26,797 nt of DNA from Prevotellaceae bacterium UBA1720 (GCA_002317475.1 DCIS01000113.1:10448-37244); one strand, 5' to 3'. Shown: positions 1 through 8,563, counted from the stretch's first letter. Translations and numbers: made by a program. Notes: a model not told the origin generated them from the sequence alone.

Positions 1-543
1 TTCCAGGTTCTTTGCCTTCTCACGAAGCTTCTCCTCCTCTGACTTTGTCTCAGAGATGATATCCTCCAGCTCATTCTTCTTCAATTCCAGATCCTCACGA
101 CGATCGCCTACCATCAAGGTAAAGCCATCAGCCTCACGAGTAACCTTCTCAATGTTCTCCTGAGCCTCCTTGATCTTCTTGTCGTTCAGTTGGTTATCCA
201 ACTCGCTATACTCAATTTCCTTGGTCAGAGAATCATACTCTCGGTTGTTGCGAACATTGTTCAGTTGCTCTCTGTAACGGGCAATATCCAAGTTATTCTT
301 CTCGATTGCAGCACGACGGTTGCTTACCTCCTTCTGCATATCCTCAACCTGAGCACGCATTCTGGCTACACGGGTAGTAAGACCTTCGATTTCATCTTCA
401 AGGTCCTGAACCTCAAGGGGCAACTCACCACGCAATGTCTTGATCTTGTCGATCTCGCTCAACATGGTCTGCAGGTCAAACAGATTCTTCAGTTTGGTCT
501 CAATAGACAATTCTGATGGGTCTTTAGCTTTTTCTCTTGCCAT
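1..543 (-). CDS. Coiled-coil/C4 zinc-ribbon family protein (3' end outside window)
   Basis: An open frame of 181 codons begins with ATG at 543 and runs off the left edge without a stop, so only the N-terminal part is visible. The visible protein begins MAREKAKDPSELSIETKLKN and is almost entirely charged heptad-like helix, as expected for a long coiled coil. It contains the segment NNREYDSLTKEIEY, which is typical of the bacterial zinc-ribbon proteins whose gene sits beside nif3. In that family a four-cysteine zinc ribbon forms the C-terminus; that part is not in the window, so the call rests on the coiled coil and the neighbour. The gap to nif3 is 29 bases and both genes probably share the promoter at 1407-1438. 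The molecular role is not established. Confidence 0.8.
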   Translation of the reverse strand, partial: MAREKAKDPSELSIETKLKNLFDLQTMLSEIDKIKTLRGELPLEVQDLEDEIEGLTTRVARMRAQVEDMQKEVSNRRAAIEKNNLDIARYREQLNNVRNNREYDSLTKEIEYSELDNQLNDKKIKEAQENIEKVTREADGFTLMVGDRREDLELKKNELEDIISETKSEEEKLREKAKNLE

Positions 544-572
544 TTTGATATAAATTTAATAATGATTGTTTT

Positions 573-1382
573 CTATAGATATTTTATGGGGTTCGTGTTG
601 ATTCTTGTCACAAAAACAGGTAACTCGGGAGCTTTTTCCTCCAACAGAGTACGCATAATTTCCATCGTGTACTGCTCGCTCTGGTAGTGTCCCAGCACAC
701 CTATCTGAATGCGTTGTTCTGAACCGAAATACTGGTGATAATGCATTTCTCCCGTAAGGAAAGCATCAGCCTCCAGACGCAAGGCATCCTCCAGCACGAA
801 GTCTCCAGCACCACCACACAGCGCCACACTCTGAATGGGACGACTGAGGGGTTCATTGTGCATCAGCACGTCAACATGGAATACCTCTTTCACCCAAGCC
901 AGGAACTGGGAAGCCTTCATTGGGACGGGTAGATAACCTATCACGCCCGAACCAGCCTTCACCATTCTCTCCTTGCCGTTTTCCATCACCTTGACCTTGT
1001 GTGCATTAATCATTTGCACATCCATCAAGCTCAGTTTCTCGGCAATCTTGTAGTTGACTCCGTCCTCAGCGTTATCGAGGTTTGTGTGAGCAGAATAGAT
1101 GGCAATATCATTCTGCACAGCCATACGTACCACACGTTCCACCTGGGTATTGTCCGTGAGCGTACGCAAGGGACGGAAGAGTAGCGGATGGTGTGAAATC
1201 ACCACATTACAGCCCAACGAGATGGCCTCTTGCATCACTTCCTCGGTGACGTCAAGACACAATAAAGCCCCTGATGCTTCCGCCTCTGTCAATCCCACTT
1301 GCAAGCCAGCATTATCATAGCTTTCTTGCAGGGGCAGGGGCGCGAAATGCTCAAGGGCGCATACGATATCCTTAATCTTCAC
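573..1382 (-). CDS. Nif3-like dinuclear metal centre protein (YbgI/NIF3 family)
   Basis: The 269-residue protein has the metal-binding pattern of the Nif3/YbgI family: His64-His65 in SHHPLLF, Asp103 in SAHTNLD, and His232 and Glu236 in LGHYQSEQ. The GEMHYHQ segment at 211-217 is also characteristic. These proteins form hexameric rings carrying two metal ions per subunit. GTP cyclohydrolase I type 2 is a frequent database name but the physiological reaction is uncertain. The length fits the short YbgI form without the inserted middle domain found in many Firmicutes and Bacteroidetes members. The start is GTG at 1382, only about 20 bases after the -7 promoter box, and no in-frame ATG precedes the conserved N-terminus. 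It is followed at 29 bases by the zinc-ribbon gene. Confidence 0.93.
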   Translation of the reverse strand: MKIKDIVCALEHFAPLPLQESYDNAGLQVGLTEAEASGALLCLDVTEEVMQEAISLGCNVVISHHPLLFRPLRTLTDNTQVERVVRMAVQNDIAIYSAHTNLDNAEDGVNYKIAEKLSLMDVQMINAHKVKVMENGKERMVKAGSGVIGYLPVPMKASQFLAWVKEVFHVDVLMHNEPLSRPIQSVALCGGAGDFVLEDALRLEADAFLTGEMHYHQYFGSEQRIQIGVLGHYQSEQYTMEIMRTLLEEKAPELPVFVTRINTNPIKYL

Positions 1383-1406
1383 GCTTCGCAGATTATTTTA
1401 GGGTGG

Positions 1407-1438
1407 CAAAGTTAGGTATTTCTCATGAAATAAACAAA
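1407..1438 (-). promoter_or_regulatory. Bacteroidetes-type promoter of nif3
   Basis: Read on the minus strand, TAACTTTG (1407-1414) matches the TAnnTTTG -7 box. TTTG (1435-1438) matches the -33 box with a 20-base spacer. The predicted transcript starts about 15-20 bases before the GTG of nif3. Confidence 0.75.
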
Positions 1439-1508
1439 TAATAGACGCAATATCTTACCCTTTATGGGATGTTTGGCATAGCAGGGAGTAATAATCCGCT
1501 CTTCAGAG

Positions 1509-1588
1509 AGTGACATTTGGCTCACCACGAAGTGACATTTGGTTCACCACGAAGTGACATTTGGCTTACCACGAAGTGGCATTTGGCT
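1509..1588. repeat. 22-bp tandem repeat, 3.6 copies
   Basis: Copies start at 1509, 1531, 1553 and 1575 (the last partial). Unit halves are AGTGACATTTGG and CTCACCACGA, with one or two substitutions between copies. Each junction can fold as a small hairpin (TCAC..GTGA; CCACGAAGTGG at 1569-1579). The array begins at the stop codon of the upstream minus-strand gene and lies between it and the nif3 promoter, so it would be in that gene's 3' untranslated region. Confidence 0.9.
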
Positions 1589-2033
1589 ACTTTAGGCCCT
1601 CCAACCTCATGATACTGTCCAATTGGCGAGCAAAAGCATCACGCTGGTCAACTTGATCAAACTGCTGTAGGATCTGGTTCATCCTCTTCTTCTTTTTCTT
1701 CTTCTTTCGCTCCGCAAAGCCAAAGGGGTGCAAGATGTAATCCATCGTACCTGGAGCCACCTTGTTCAGCACATCACCCAGGGTTACCTGTTTGGGACCG
1801 CCATTGCGTTTCAGACTTTGACTTATGGCATCTTTCACCGGTGCAACACGTAATGAGTCACCCATTACCGTCAATTCTCTTAGCGTATCAACCATAGCCG
1901 TATCACGTAAGATGCTGTCCTGCATGATAATGGGAGATATAGGTGCAGACATGGGCACCATAGCCTCGGCTCCTACAACCACAATCACAACACCTAACAG
2001 GCAAGTACGTCTAATACGAGGAAGATGATTCAC
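1587..2033 (-). CDS. Small secreted protein of unknown function
   Basis: The 148-residue product starts with GTG at 2033 and has a signal-peptide-like N-terminus: a basic stretch (PRIRR), then a hydrophobic run (CLLGVVIVVVGAEA). No enzyme motif is seen. The middle holds VTLGDVLNKVAPGTMDYILHPFGFAERK, here described as a conserved-looking block at about residues 82-109. A run of seven lysines follows, then a short charged helix. An ATG at codon 25 is an alternative start but would remove the signal peptide. It lies 56 bases downstream of the lipoprotein gene on the same strand with no promoter box in between, so the two are probably cotranscribed. I do not recognise the family; it looks like a Bacteroidales-restricted protein. 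Confidence 0.6.
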   Translation of the reverse strand: MNHLPRIRRTCLLGVVIVVVGAEAMVPMSAPISPIIMQDSILRDTAMVDTLRELTVMGDSLRVAPVKDAISQSLKRNGGPKQVTLGDVLNKVAPGTMDYILHPFGFAERKKKKKKKRMNQILQQFDQVDQRDAFARQLDSIMRLEGLK

Positions 2034-2089
2034 AGGTCGATTACCTTATATTTTGACAGTCAACAGTTTACTATGGTAAGACACTCAAC

Positions 2090-2929
2090 TTACTTTACAT
2101 CAAGCACTTCTTTTGCGAAGGGTGTCAGCAGACTGCCGGCATCCTTCAAGGGGATAACCACCGTTGGCATACCTGCCGCATAGCATGCTATCTCATATTG
2201 CTGGTAGCAGAAAACTATACCTTTGTCAGTTACCCAGGGGGCGGTGGCAGGCTTTGGAAGATAATCCACTGAGTATGAAGAATCCATCATCAGCATTTCC
2301 GCCAGCGAGTCGTCAGAAGAAACCTCAAAATACTTCTTCAGTCCATCTTTTAGAAGTGCCTGAAGAGGGCTCTCACCATCCTTATCCAGTATCATATTGC
2401 TACCGAAGACCTTTCCGTCACTCTTGCGGAATGTTGCCCCCATAGCCGTTGCGCCACCGTGAGCTGCACCTACTGGGTTCACGTAAGTATTCAGGATGTA
2501 TGTCACCACCTTGGGAGTCTCATAGACCTTCTTCACTTCAATCTGCTTGTATTCCATCTCGTCCACCTCGGCCTGCAACTGTTTCATCAAGGCGTCAGTA
2601 TCTTTCAAATCACCCTGATACGAACTACCCAGGTTCTCAATCACCCACTCCATGATGGCACGTGCCAGGACGGGATTCTGATCGAACGAGGGAGCCTCAA
2701 TGCTGGCTTCCAGTCCTATCAGATAATCTCCCAGGAACCCTTCTTCCTTACAATTCTCCGTGGATTTCAGAGTAAACGTATTTGACACTAAAGTATCTGA
2801 TTCACAGACCTCAACACTATCTTTTGCATCGGTATCCGTTGCGCCAGACTTACCATTACATGATGCCAAGCCTGCAATCACCAATACGGTGGCACAAGCC
2901 ACCCCACATTTGCCCGTAAACTTTTTCAT
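2090..2929 (-). CDS. Lipoprotein with DUF3298 (RsiV-like) domain
   Basis: The frame is open further upstream, but ATG at 2929 gives a clean lipoprotein signal: MKKFTGKCGVACATVLVIAG followed by LASC, where Cys24 would be lipidated. The start also sits 30 bases below a good promoter. The mature protein (279 residues in all) has the two-part pattern of DUF3298/RsiV proteins: an AHGGATAMGATF segment in the middle, and near the C-terminus GIVFCYQQYEIACYAAGMP followed by VVIPLKD. Such proteins are anchored in the cell envelope. RsiV in Bacillus senses lysozyme, but many Bacteroidetes members have no known role and no sigma-factor gene is nearby here. Confidence is good for lipoprotein and domain, low for function. 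Confidence 0.8.
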   Translation of the reverse strand: MKKFTGKCGVACATVLVIAGLASCNGKSGATDTDAKDSVEVCESDTLVSNTFTLKSTENCKEEGFLGDYLIGLEASIEAPSFDQNPVLARAIMEWVIENLGSSYQGDLKDTDALMKQLQAEVDEMEYKQIEVKKVYETPKVVTYILNTYVNPVGAAHGGATAMGATFRKSDGKVFGSNMILDKDGESPLQALLKDGLKKYFEVSSDDSLAEMLMMDSSYSVDYLPKPATAPWVTDKGIVFCYQQYEIACYAAGMPTVVIPLKDAGSLLTPFAKEVLDVK

Positions 2930-2958
2930 ATCTATGTTCTTCAACGTGATTTCTTTCG

Positions 2959-2990
2959 CAAAAGTAGACAAAATCCCCCTACTCAACAAA
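2959..2990 (-). promoter_or_regulatory. Bacteroidetes-type promoter of the DUF3298 lipoprotein
   Basis: On the minus strand TACTTTTG (2959-2966) is the -7 box and TTTG (2987-2990) the -33 box, separated by 20 bases. It decides the ATG at 2929 as the start, because the longer frame would begin upstream of the transcript. Confidence 0.75.
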
Positions 2991-3078
2991 CAAATGAGGA
3001 AAAATGTAGTAGCAAATCTTGTCTCTTTAAGAATATTTTGCGACCTTTGCACACATATTAACAGTAATTAATGAAGGT

Positions 3079-4212
3079 ATGGCATTAGTTTTTACCAACA
3101 CCACATCTACCATAGACGACCTGACCAAGCAGATTCGTTTCACGGAAGAAGCTGGTCCTGAGATAACTCAGTTGCGCATCACTCATCTGCCGGCCGAATG
3201 GTATCCCCAAAGTGCCGTTCAGCTGACCTGGCCCCACAAGGATACTGACTGGGCACCCATCCTGGAGGAGGTGGAGACTTGCTATATCCGCATGGCCATA
3301 GAGATTGCCTCTCGCGAACGACTCATTATCGTCACGCCCGAACCAGAACATGTCGACAAACTGCTCCATACCCACTTGCCCTCCAATGCTCTGGCCAACA
3401 TCTCACTCCACCAAATGCCCACCAACGACACCTGGGCACGCGACCACGGCTTCATCACCCTGCTGGGCGAGACAGAGCCCATACTGCTTGATTTTCAGTT
3501 CAATGGTTGGGGGGAGAAGTTTGAGGCCTCGCTGGACAATGAGATCTGTCGCCACATGGCCGAGCAACATATATTAAGAGGTAACTACGAGGACCACCTG
3601 GACTTTGTCCTGGAGGGTGGCAGTATTGAGAGTGATGGTAGAGGCACCATCCTCACCACAAGCCAATGCCTTTTGGCCCCTCACCGCAACCAGCCTCTCT
3701 CACAGGCCGACATCGAGGAGCGACTCCTTCTCGCCCTTCATGCCAAGCGCATCCTGTGGTTGGACCATGGCTATTTGGCTGGAGATGACACAGATAGCCA
3801 TGTTGACACACTGGCTCGCCTCTGCCCCAACAACACGATTGCCTATGTGCAATGCCTAGACCGCGAGGACGAACATTACGAGGAACTGCATCTCATGGAG
3901 GAGCAACTCAAGACCTTCCTCACCCTCGAGGGCGAACCCTACCGCCTCATACCCCTACCCATGGGACCTGTTCGCTATGGCGAGGACGGCGAGCGCCTGC
4001 CTTCCACTTATGCCAATTTCCTCATCATGAACAGTGCCGTACTGATGCCTACCTATGGCGACGCAGATCTCGACGAACAGGCACAGCGTCAACTCCAGAA
4101 GGCATTCCCCAAGCACGAGATTGTAGGCATTGACTGCCAGGTACTTATCCGCCAGCACGGTTCCCTGCATTGCTGCACCATGCAATTCCCCGTGGGAAGC
4201 TTGAAGGAATGA
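3079..4212 (+). CDS. aguA: Agmatine deiminase
   Basis: The 377-residue protein belongs to the peptidylarginine deiminase-like agmatine deiminases, which convert agmatine to N-carbamoylputrescine and ammonia. The fold markers are all present: LPAEWYPQSAVQLTWPH (38-53), TWARDHG with Asp122, FNGWGEKF (141-148), LEGGSIESDG (178-187), DDTDSHVD with His241, and the catalytic Cys365 in SLHCCTMQFP. The start at 3079 leaves about 36 residues before the usual LPAEW start; no internal ATG offers a shorter form, so this short extension is probably real. The next gene, 69 bases downstream, encodes the following enzyme of the pathway, which makes the assignment firm. The promoter is unclear; a weak -7-like box lies around 3045-3055. 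Confidence 0.95.
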   Translation: MALVFTNTTSTIDDLTKQIRFTEEAGPEITQLRITHLPAEWYPQSAVQLTWPHKDTDWAPILEEVETCYIRMAIEIASRERLIIVTPEPEHVDKLLHTHLPSNALANISLHQMPTNDTWARDHGFITLLGETEPILLDFQFNGWGEKFEASLDNEICRHMAEQHILRGNYEDHLDFVLEGGSIESDGRGTILTTSQCLLAPHRNQPLSQADIEERLLLALHAKRILWLDHGYLAGDDTDSHVDTLARLCPNNTIAYVQCLDREDEHYEELHLMEEQLKTFLTLEGEPYRLIPLPMGPVRYGEDGERLPSTYANFLIMNSAVLMPTYGDADLDEQAQRQLQKAFPKHEIVGIDCQVLIRQHGSLHCCTMQFPVGSLKE

Positions 4213-4281
4213 TAGAAGGAGGGAATAAAGAGGAAAAATGATAGAACAAAAGAGGGGAAAACAAAGAAAACAGGAAAAACA

Positions 4282-5157
4282 ATGAAAGTAGGAATCATAC
4301 AACAGAGCTGTACTTCAGATGTACAGGCAAACATGGAAAAGCTGGCAAGGAACATTGCCGACGTAGCCAGTCGTGGAGCGGAATTGATTGTGCTGCAGGA
4401 ATTGCACAACAGCCTCTATTTCTGCCAGGTTGAGAGTGTGGACAACTGCGGACTGGCCGAACCCATCCCTGGTCCCTCAACCCAGTTCTATGGCGAGATT
4501 GCCCGCAAGCATGGCATCGTGCTCGTCACCTCGCTCTATGAGCGCCGTGCTCCAGGCCTCTACCACAATACGGCTGTTGTCTTTGAGAAGGATGGCACCA
4601 TTGCCGGCAAATACCGCAAGATGCACATTCCTGACGATCCAGCCTACTACGAGAAATTCTACTTCACGCCTGGAGACATTGGTTTTCAGCCCATTGACAC
4701 CAGTGTGGGACGACTTGGCGTACAGGTTTGCTGGGACCAGTGGTACCCAGAAGGAGCCCGCCTCATGGCCCTTGCCGGAGCAGAGATACTCATCTACCCC
4801 ACCGCTATCGGTTACGAGAGCAGCGATACCCCTGAGGAACAGGAGCGCCAGCGTGGCGCATGGCAGACGGTTCAGCGTGGCCATGCCGTGGCCAATGGTT
4901 TGCCCGTCGTGACGGTCAATCGTGTAGGTCACGAGCCTGACCCTTCAGGTCAGACCAACGGTATACAGTTCTGGGGAACCAGTTTCGTGGCTGGTCCACA
5001 GGGCGAATTGCTCTATGAAGGCAACAAGGACAAGGAGGAGAATGTTGTCGTGGAAGTAGATATGAAGCGATGCGAGCAGGTGCGCCGCTGGTGGCCTTTC
5101 CTGCGTGACCGCCGCATCGAATGCTTCGGTGGCCTCACCAAACGCTTTTTGGACTAG
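4282..5157 (+). CDS. aguB: N-carbamoylputrescine amidase
   Basis: This 291-residue nitrilase-superfamily enzyme hydrolyses N-carbamoylputrescine to putrescine, carbon dioxide and ammonia. The catalytic triad is visible: Glu40 in VLQELHN, Lys113 in YRKMHIPDD and Cys150 in GVQVCWDQWYPE. PDDPAYYEKFYFTPGD and the C-terminal WWPFLRDRR are also characteristic of the plant/bacterial AguB group. Together with the preceding agmatine deiminase it forms a two-step polyamine route. No arginine decarboxylase gene is in this window, so the source of agmatine is elsewhere or external. The TAG stop is itself the first CTAG of the repeat array that follows. Confidence 0.95.
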   Translation: MKVGIIQQSCTSDVQANMEKLARNIADVASRGAELIVLQELHNSLYFCQVESVDNCGLAEPIPGPSTQFYGEIARKHGIVLVTSLYERRAPGLYHNTAVVFEKDGTIAGKYRKMHIPDDPAYYEKFYFTPGDIGFQPIDTSVGRLGVQVCWDQWYPEGARLMALAGAEILIYPTAIGYESSDTPEEQERQRGAWQTVQRGHAVANGLPVVTVNRVGHEPDPSGQTNGIQFWGTSFVAGPQGELLYEGNKDKEENVVVEVDMKRCEQVRRWWPFLRDRRIECFGGLTKRFLD

Positions 5158-5272
5158 GAGGGCCTAGGAATATCTAGGAGGACTAGGAAGTCCTAGGAAA
5201 ACCTAGGAAGACCTAGGAAAACCTAGGAGGGCCTAGGAGGAGCTAGGAGATCCTAGGGAATACCTAGGAAAA
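5154..5272. repeat. CCTAGG 10-bp array 1, between convergent aguB and murF-alr
   Basis: Twelve CTAG cores begin at 5154, 5164, 5174, 5183 and then every 10 bases to 5253, with the last at 5264. The plus-strand consensus unit is CCTAGGAARR. The first core contains the aguB stop codon. The array fills most of the gap between the stops of two convergent genes. Because CCTAGG is self-complementary, adjacent units can form 6-bp hairpins with 4-base loops on either strand. Confidence 0.95.
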
Positions 5273-5300
5273 CTTCAAATATATCAGCTTTTGTTCGTTA

Positions 5301-7664
5301 CTATTCCCTATAGTACACCCTTTTTACACGAGGAGAGATGCCCGTGAGGATTTCATAGGGAATGGTACCCACCACATCCGACAGGATGCTGACGGGAAGG
5401 TCGTTGCCGAAAATAATGGCCATGTCACCTTCCTGGCAATCAATGTCGGTGACATCCACCATACACACATCCATACAGATATTGCCCACGTAGGGCGCTT
5501 TCTTTCCATTAATCAGGCAATAGGCATGACCGTTGCCAAGGTGGCGGTCCAGACCGTCAGCATACCCGATGGGCAGCGAGGCCACACGACTGTCACGCGT
5601 CATCATGCCGCGACGGCTGTATCCCACCGTCTCGCCGGCAGGCACATCGTGTATCTGAAGGATGGTGGTGCGCAGGGTACTGACATTGTGGATGGGTTGG
5701 TTGTCGCGGGGATTGATGCCATAAAGTCCCAACCCCAGGCGCACCATATCCAGTTGACGTTCAGGGAAATGCTCTATGCCGGCACTGTTGCAGATATGGC
5801 GCAGAATGCGATGCTGGAAGGCATCCTGAAGCAGGCTGCTACCGTGCAGGAAGAGTTCATATTGATGCTCCGAGAACGTATCAAACTCATCAGCATCGCT
5901 GCCCACGAAATGCGAGAAGACGCTGCGTGGCAGGATAGCATCCTGATGCTGGAATCGGTCGATCAGTTCGGGCATATCCTTCACTGGATCAAACCCCATG
6001 CGATGCATACCCGTGTCGAGTTTCACATGCACAGGGAAACCGGTAACGCCCTCACGTTCAGCCTCTTTGACCAGAGCATCCATCAGTCGGAAACTATACA
6101 TCTCCGGCTCCAGATTATAGCGGAAGAGCGTGCGGAAGCTGGTCATCTCGGGGTTCATGATGATGATACCGGCGGTTATGCCTGCCCTTCTGAGTTCCAC
6201 TCCCTCGTCGGCCACAGCCACAGCCAGATAGTCCACACCGGCATCCTGCAGCATACGTGCTATCTCCACGCTGCCCACGCCATACCCAGAGGCCTTGATC
6301 ATACACACCATCTTCGTCTCGGGGCGAAGGAAGGCACGGTAATAATCCAGATTGGCCTTCATCGCGCTGAGGTCCACCTCCAGGATAGTCTCGTGTACAC
6401 GCATCTCCATACGCTCCGTGACATTCTCGAAGTGGAAATGACGCTGACCCTTGATCAGCACCACCTCATCCTCCATCTCATCGCAGACGGAGCTCTGGAG
6501 CAATGCCTCTGTTGAGGGAAAGAAGAGACACTCTATACCCTCTCGCTCGAACAAGGTGGCCGAAGCACACAATTGCTGACCTACACCCACAAAGCGACTG
6601 ATGCCACGATGCTCCACGAGCGTGGCTACATAGGTATAGAGCTGATCTGCGGGCATACCGTTCTGCTCGATATCGCTGAGGATGAGGGTATGGCGGCGCT
6701 TGTTGGCATCGGGACGGCGGCTCATGAAGTCAAGGGCGATATCCAGACTGCCCAGGTCGCTGTTGTAACTGTCATTGATCAGCGTGCAGCCATGCCTGCC
6801 CTCCTTCACTTCCAGTCGCATGGCGATGGGTTGCAGGGCATCCAGACGTTGCTGGATAACCTCGTCCGTTATGCCCAGATAGCGACAAAGGGCGGTGCAG
6901 AGGGCGGTGTTGACACTCAGCACATCATTACCCTCCACCTGTACAGGCATTAGTTTGCCGCGGAAGTCGCAAGCCTCGATGCACCTCTTGATGCAATCGT
7001 CATTCTCCGGGAAGAACAGCACCTCAGCATCACTGAAGAGCTGGAGTTTCTCCATGCACTTCTGCTCCATGGACTCAAAATTCTCCTGATGGGCATCGCC
7101 AAGACTGGTGAAAACACCTATCGTAGGCTGAACGATGCGTTGCAGCGATTCCATCTCTCCGGGCAGGGAAATGCCGGCCTCGATGATGGCTATCTCGGTA
7201 TGCCCACTTATGGCCCATACACTCAAGGGGACACCAATCTGCGAATTATAGCTCCTTGGACTGCGCGTCACGGCATAGTCGGCAGAGAGCATCTGATAGA
7301 GCCACTCCTTGACGGTGGTCTTGCCATTGCTGCCGGTGATACCGATCACGGGGATGTTGTAGCGCTCGCGATGGCGCTCAGCCAGGCGCTGCAAGGCACT
7401 CAGCGTATCGCCTACCACCAGGAACGATGCCCCGGGATAGTCGCCCTTAGGCACCTCGTTCACTACGAAGGCCCGGACTCCGTTGCGGTAGAGCTGGGGC
7501 ACAAAACGATGACCGTCACCCCTTGGGGTAACGATGGCAAAAAACAGCGTCTCACCGGGGAAACAGAGGGAGCGACTGTCCGTCAGGAGCCAGTTGACGC
7601 TCACCATCTCCTCGCCCACCATCTGGGCGCCTATCAGGGTTGCTATGTTATTGGTCGTGTACAC
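5301..7664 (-). CDS. Bifunctional UDP-MurNAc-tripeptide:D-Ala-D-Ala ligase / alanine racemase (MurF-Alr fusion)
   Basis: Two cell-wall enzymes are fused, an arrangement known in Bacteroidetes. Numbering from the GTG start at 7664, the MurF part has the ATP-binding loop ITGSNGKTT at about 109-117 and the NDSYNSD motif near 297-303. The alanine racemase part begins near residue 422. It has MIKASGYGVG, whose lysine (about 457) should hold pyridoxal phosphate, and VGYSRRG, whose tyrosine (about 682) is the second catalytic base. GYADGLDR and GNICMDVCMVDVT follow. It makes D-alanine and adds D-Ala-D-Ala to the peptidoglycan precursor. The frame stays open to a TTG at 7709, but those 15 codons read through an AATTGAAA-type repeat, so the GTG fits better. 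It is probably cotranscribed with the upstream GSCFA gene. Confidence 0.93.
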   Translation of the reverse strand: MYTTNNIATLIGAQMVGEEMVSVNWLLTDSRSLCFPGETLFFAIVTPRGDGHRFVPQLYRNGVRAFVVNEVPKGDYPGASFLVVGDTLSALQRLAERHRERYNIPVIGITGSNGKTTVKEWLYQMLSADYAVTRSPRSYNSQIGVPLSVWAISGHTEIAIIEAGISLPGEMESLQRIVQPTIGVFTSLGDAHQENFESMEQKCMEKLQLFSDAEVLFFPENDDCIKRCIEACDFRGKLMPVQVEGNDVLSVNTALCTALCRYLGITDEVIQQRLDALQPIAMRLEVKEGRHGCTLINDSYNSDLGSLDIALDFMSRRPDANKRRHTLILSDIEQNGMPADQLYTYVATLVEHRGISRFVGVGQQLCASATLFEREGIECLFFPSTEALLQSSVCDEMEDEVVLIKGQRHFHFENVTERMEMRVHETILEVDLSAMKANLDYYRAFLRPETKMVCMIKASGYGVGSVEIARMLQDAGVDYLAVAVADEGVELRRAGITAGIIIMNPEMTSFRTLFRYNLEPEMYSFRLMDALVKEAEREGVTGFPVHVKLDTGMHRMGFDPVKDMPELIDRFQHQDAILPRSVFSHFVGSDADEFDTFSEHQYELFLHGSSLLQDAFQHRILRHICNSAGIEHFPERQLDMVRLGLGLYGINPRDNQPIHNVSTLRTTILQIHDVPAGETVGYSRRGMMTRDSRVASLPIGYADGLDRHLGNGHAYCLINGKKAPYVGNICMDVCMVDVTDIDCQEGDMAIIFGNDLPVSILSDVVGTIPYEILTGISPRVKRVYYRE

Positions 7665-7671
7665 TTCTCGA

Positions 7672-7692
7672 ATTGAAAATTGAAAATTGAAA
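7672..7692. repeat. Short ATTGAAA repeat (3 copies) before murF-alr
   Basis: Three 7-base copies of ATTGAAA lie directly upstream of the proposed GTG start; the minus strand reads TTTCAAT. Similar TTTTCAATT runs lie just before the nitroreductase start (25775-25792) and, in decayed form, before trkA (10577-10606). Confidence 0.8.
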
Positions 7693-7751
7693 AATAAAAG
7701 TTGTGGCAAACGAGGAAGTTGAAAATGAGGAAATTAAGACGATACGGTATA

Positions 7752-8528
7752 TCACTTTTCCTCCTCCAAACTCCTCCACCTTTCCCAGATGACCTCTACG
7801 GCTTCGGGCGAAGGGTGGACGCCATCAGGGGCATAATAGCGATAGTCTCGCAGTTCGTCCATCATGATCTCGTAGGCGGGGAAATACTTACATCGCGTTG
7901 GATAGGCCCTTACCACCTCGTCCACGGCCAGCAGCAGTACGGCCTTGCTCAACTGACTGCCATGCAAGCCATATTTCTTGTACCGGTAGGGACTGACGGT
8001 GAAGGTAATCCCCAGGCCGGGGTTGACCCTCATTACCTCGTCCACAACGTCTTTCAGGGCTTGCGTCACCTCATGGAGAGGTGCACGGTACTCCTCGAAG
8101 AGCCTGTCGGGCTGACGCTGGCAGTTGGTCACCACCATGCCGTCCTCCTTTAGCCGGTAGCAGACATTCGTGCCTAAGGTCACGATCAGGTGGTCGGCCT
8201 CGCGCAGGGTTTGTCCCAGAGCCTTCAGCCGCTCACCGACCAAGTGGCGCGTGCCTTCCTCTGTCGGGGTACGGAAGGTGGTGTTGGCCCACCAGCATCG
8301 CCACTCGTCATCGGCATGGAACACGGGCAGCCGTCCCTCATCATCGTGCAGGGCGCCTCGGATGGTCTGCAGGATGCTGAAGGGGTTGTACAGGGTGCCA
8401 AGAGGATTGGACATTACCTCCCACCCCTCAGCAGTCAGTTTTTCACCCATATACTGGGCAAAACACGAACCGAGCAAGATATATTTTTCAGTATTTTCCA
8501 CTTGACCATTGGCCCTGAAATGGCACAA
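7752..8528 (-). CDS. GSCFA-domain (SGNH-like) hydrolase family protein
   Basis: The defining sequence GSCFA is at residues 20-24, followed by NPLGTLYNPFSI (41-52), VTLGTNVCYRL, FTVSPYRYKKYG and the C-terminal DGVHPSPEAVEVIWERW. The last contains the Asp/His pair expected of SGNH-type hydrolases. The substrate of the family is unknown; in Bacteroidetes it is commonly found next to the MurF-Alr fusion, as here, which suggests a cell-envelope role. The start is uncertain: the only early in-frame starts are TTG at 8528 and GTG at 8501, and both leave fewer residues before GSCFA than family members usually have. The true N-terminus may be eroded. The gap to the MurF-Alr GTG is 87 bases. Confidence 0.85.
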   Translation of the reverse strand: MCHFRANGQVENTEKYILLGSCFAQYMGEKLTAEGWEVMSNPLGTLYNPFSILQTIRGALHDDEGRLPVFHADDEWRCWWANTTFRTPTEEGTRHLVGERLKALGQTLREADHLIVTLGTNVCYRLKEDGMVVTNCQRQPDRLFEEYRAPLHEVTQALKDVVDEVMRVNPGLGITFTVSPYRYKKYGLHGSQLSKAVLLLAVDEVVRAYPTRCKYFPAYEIMMDELRDYRYYAPDGVHPSPEAVEVIWERWRSLEEEK

Positions 8529-8563
8529 ACCATTCTGCCGACCTACACCTTATTTATATAATT

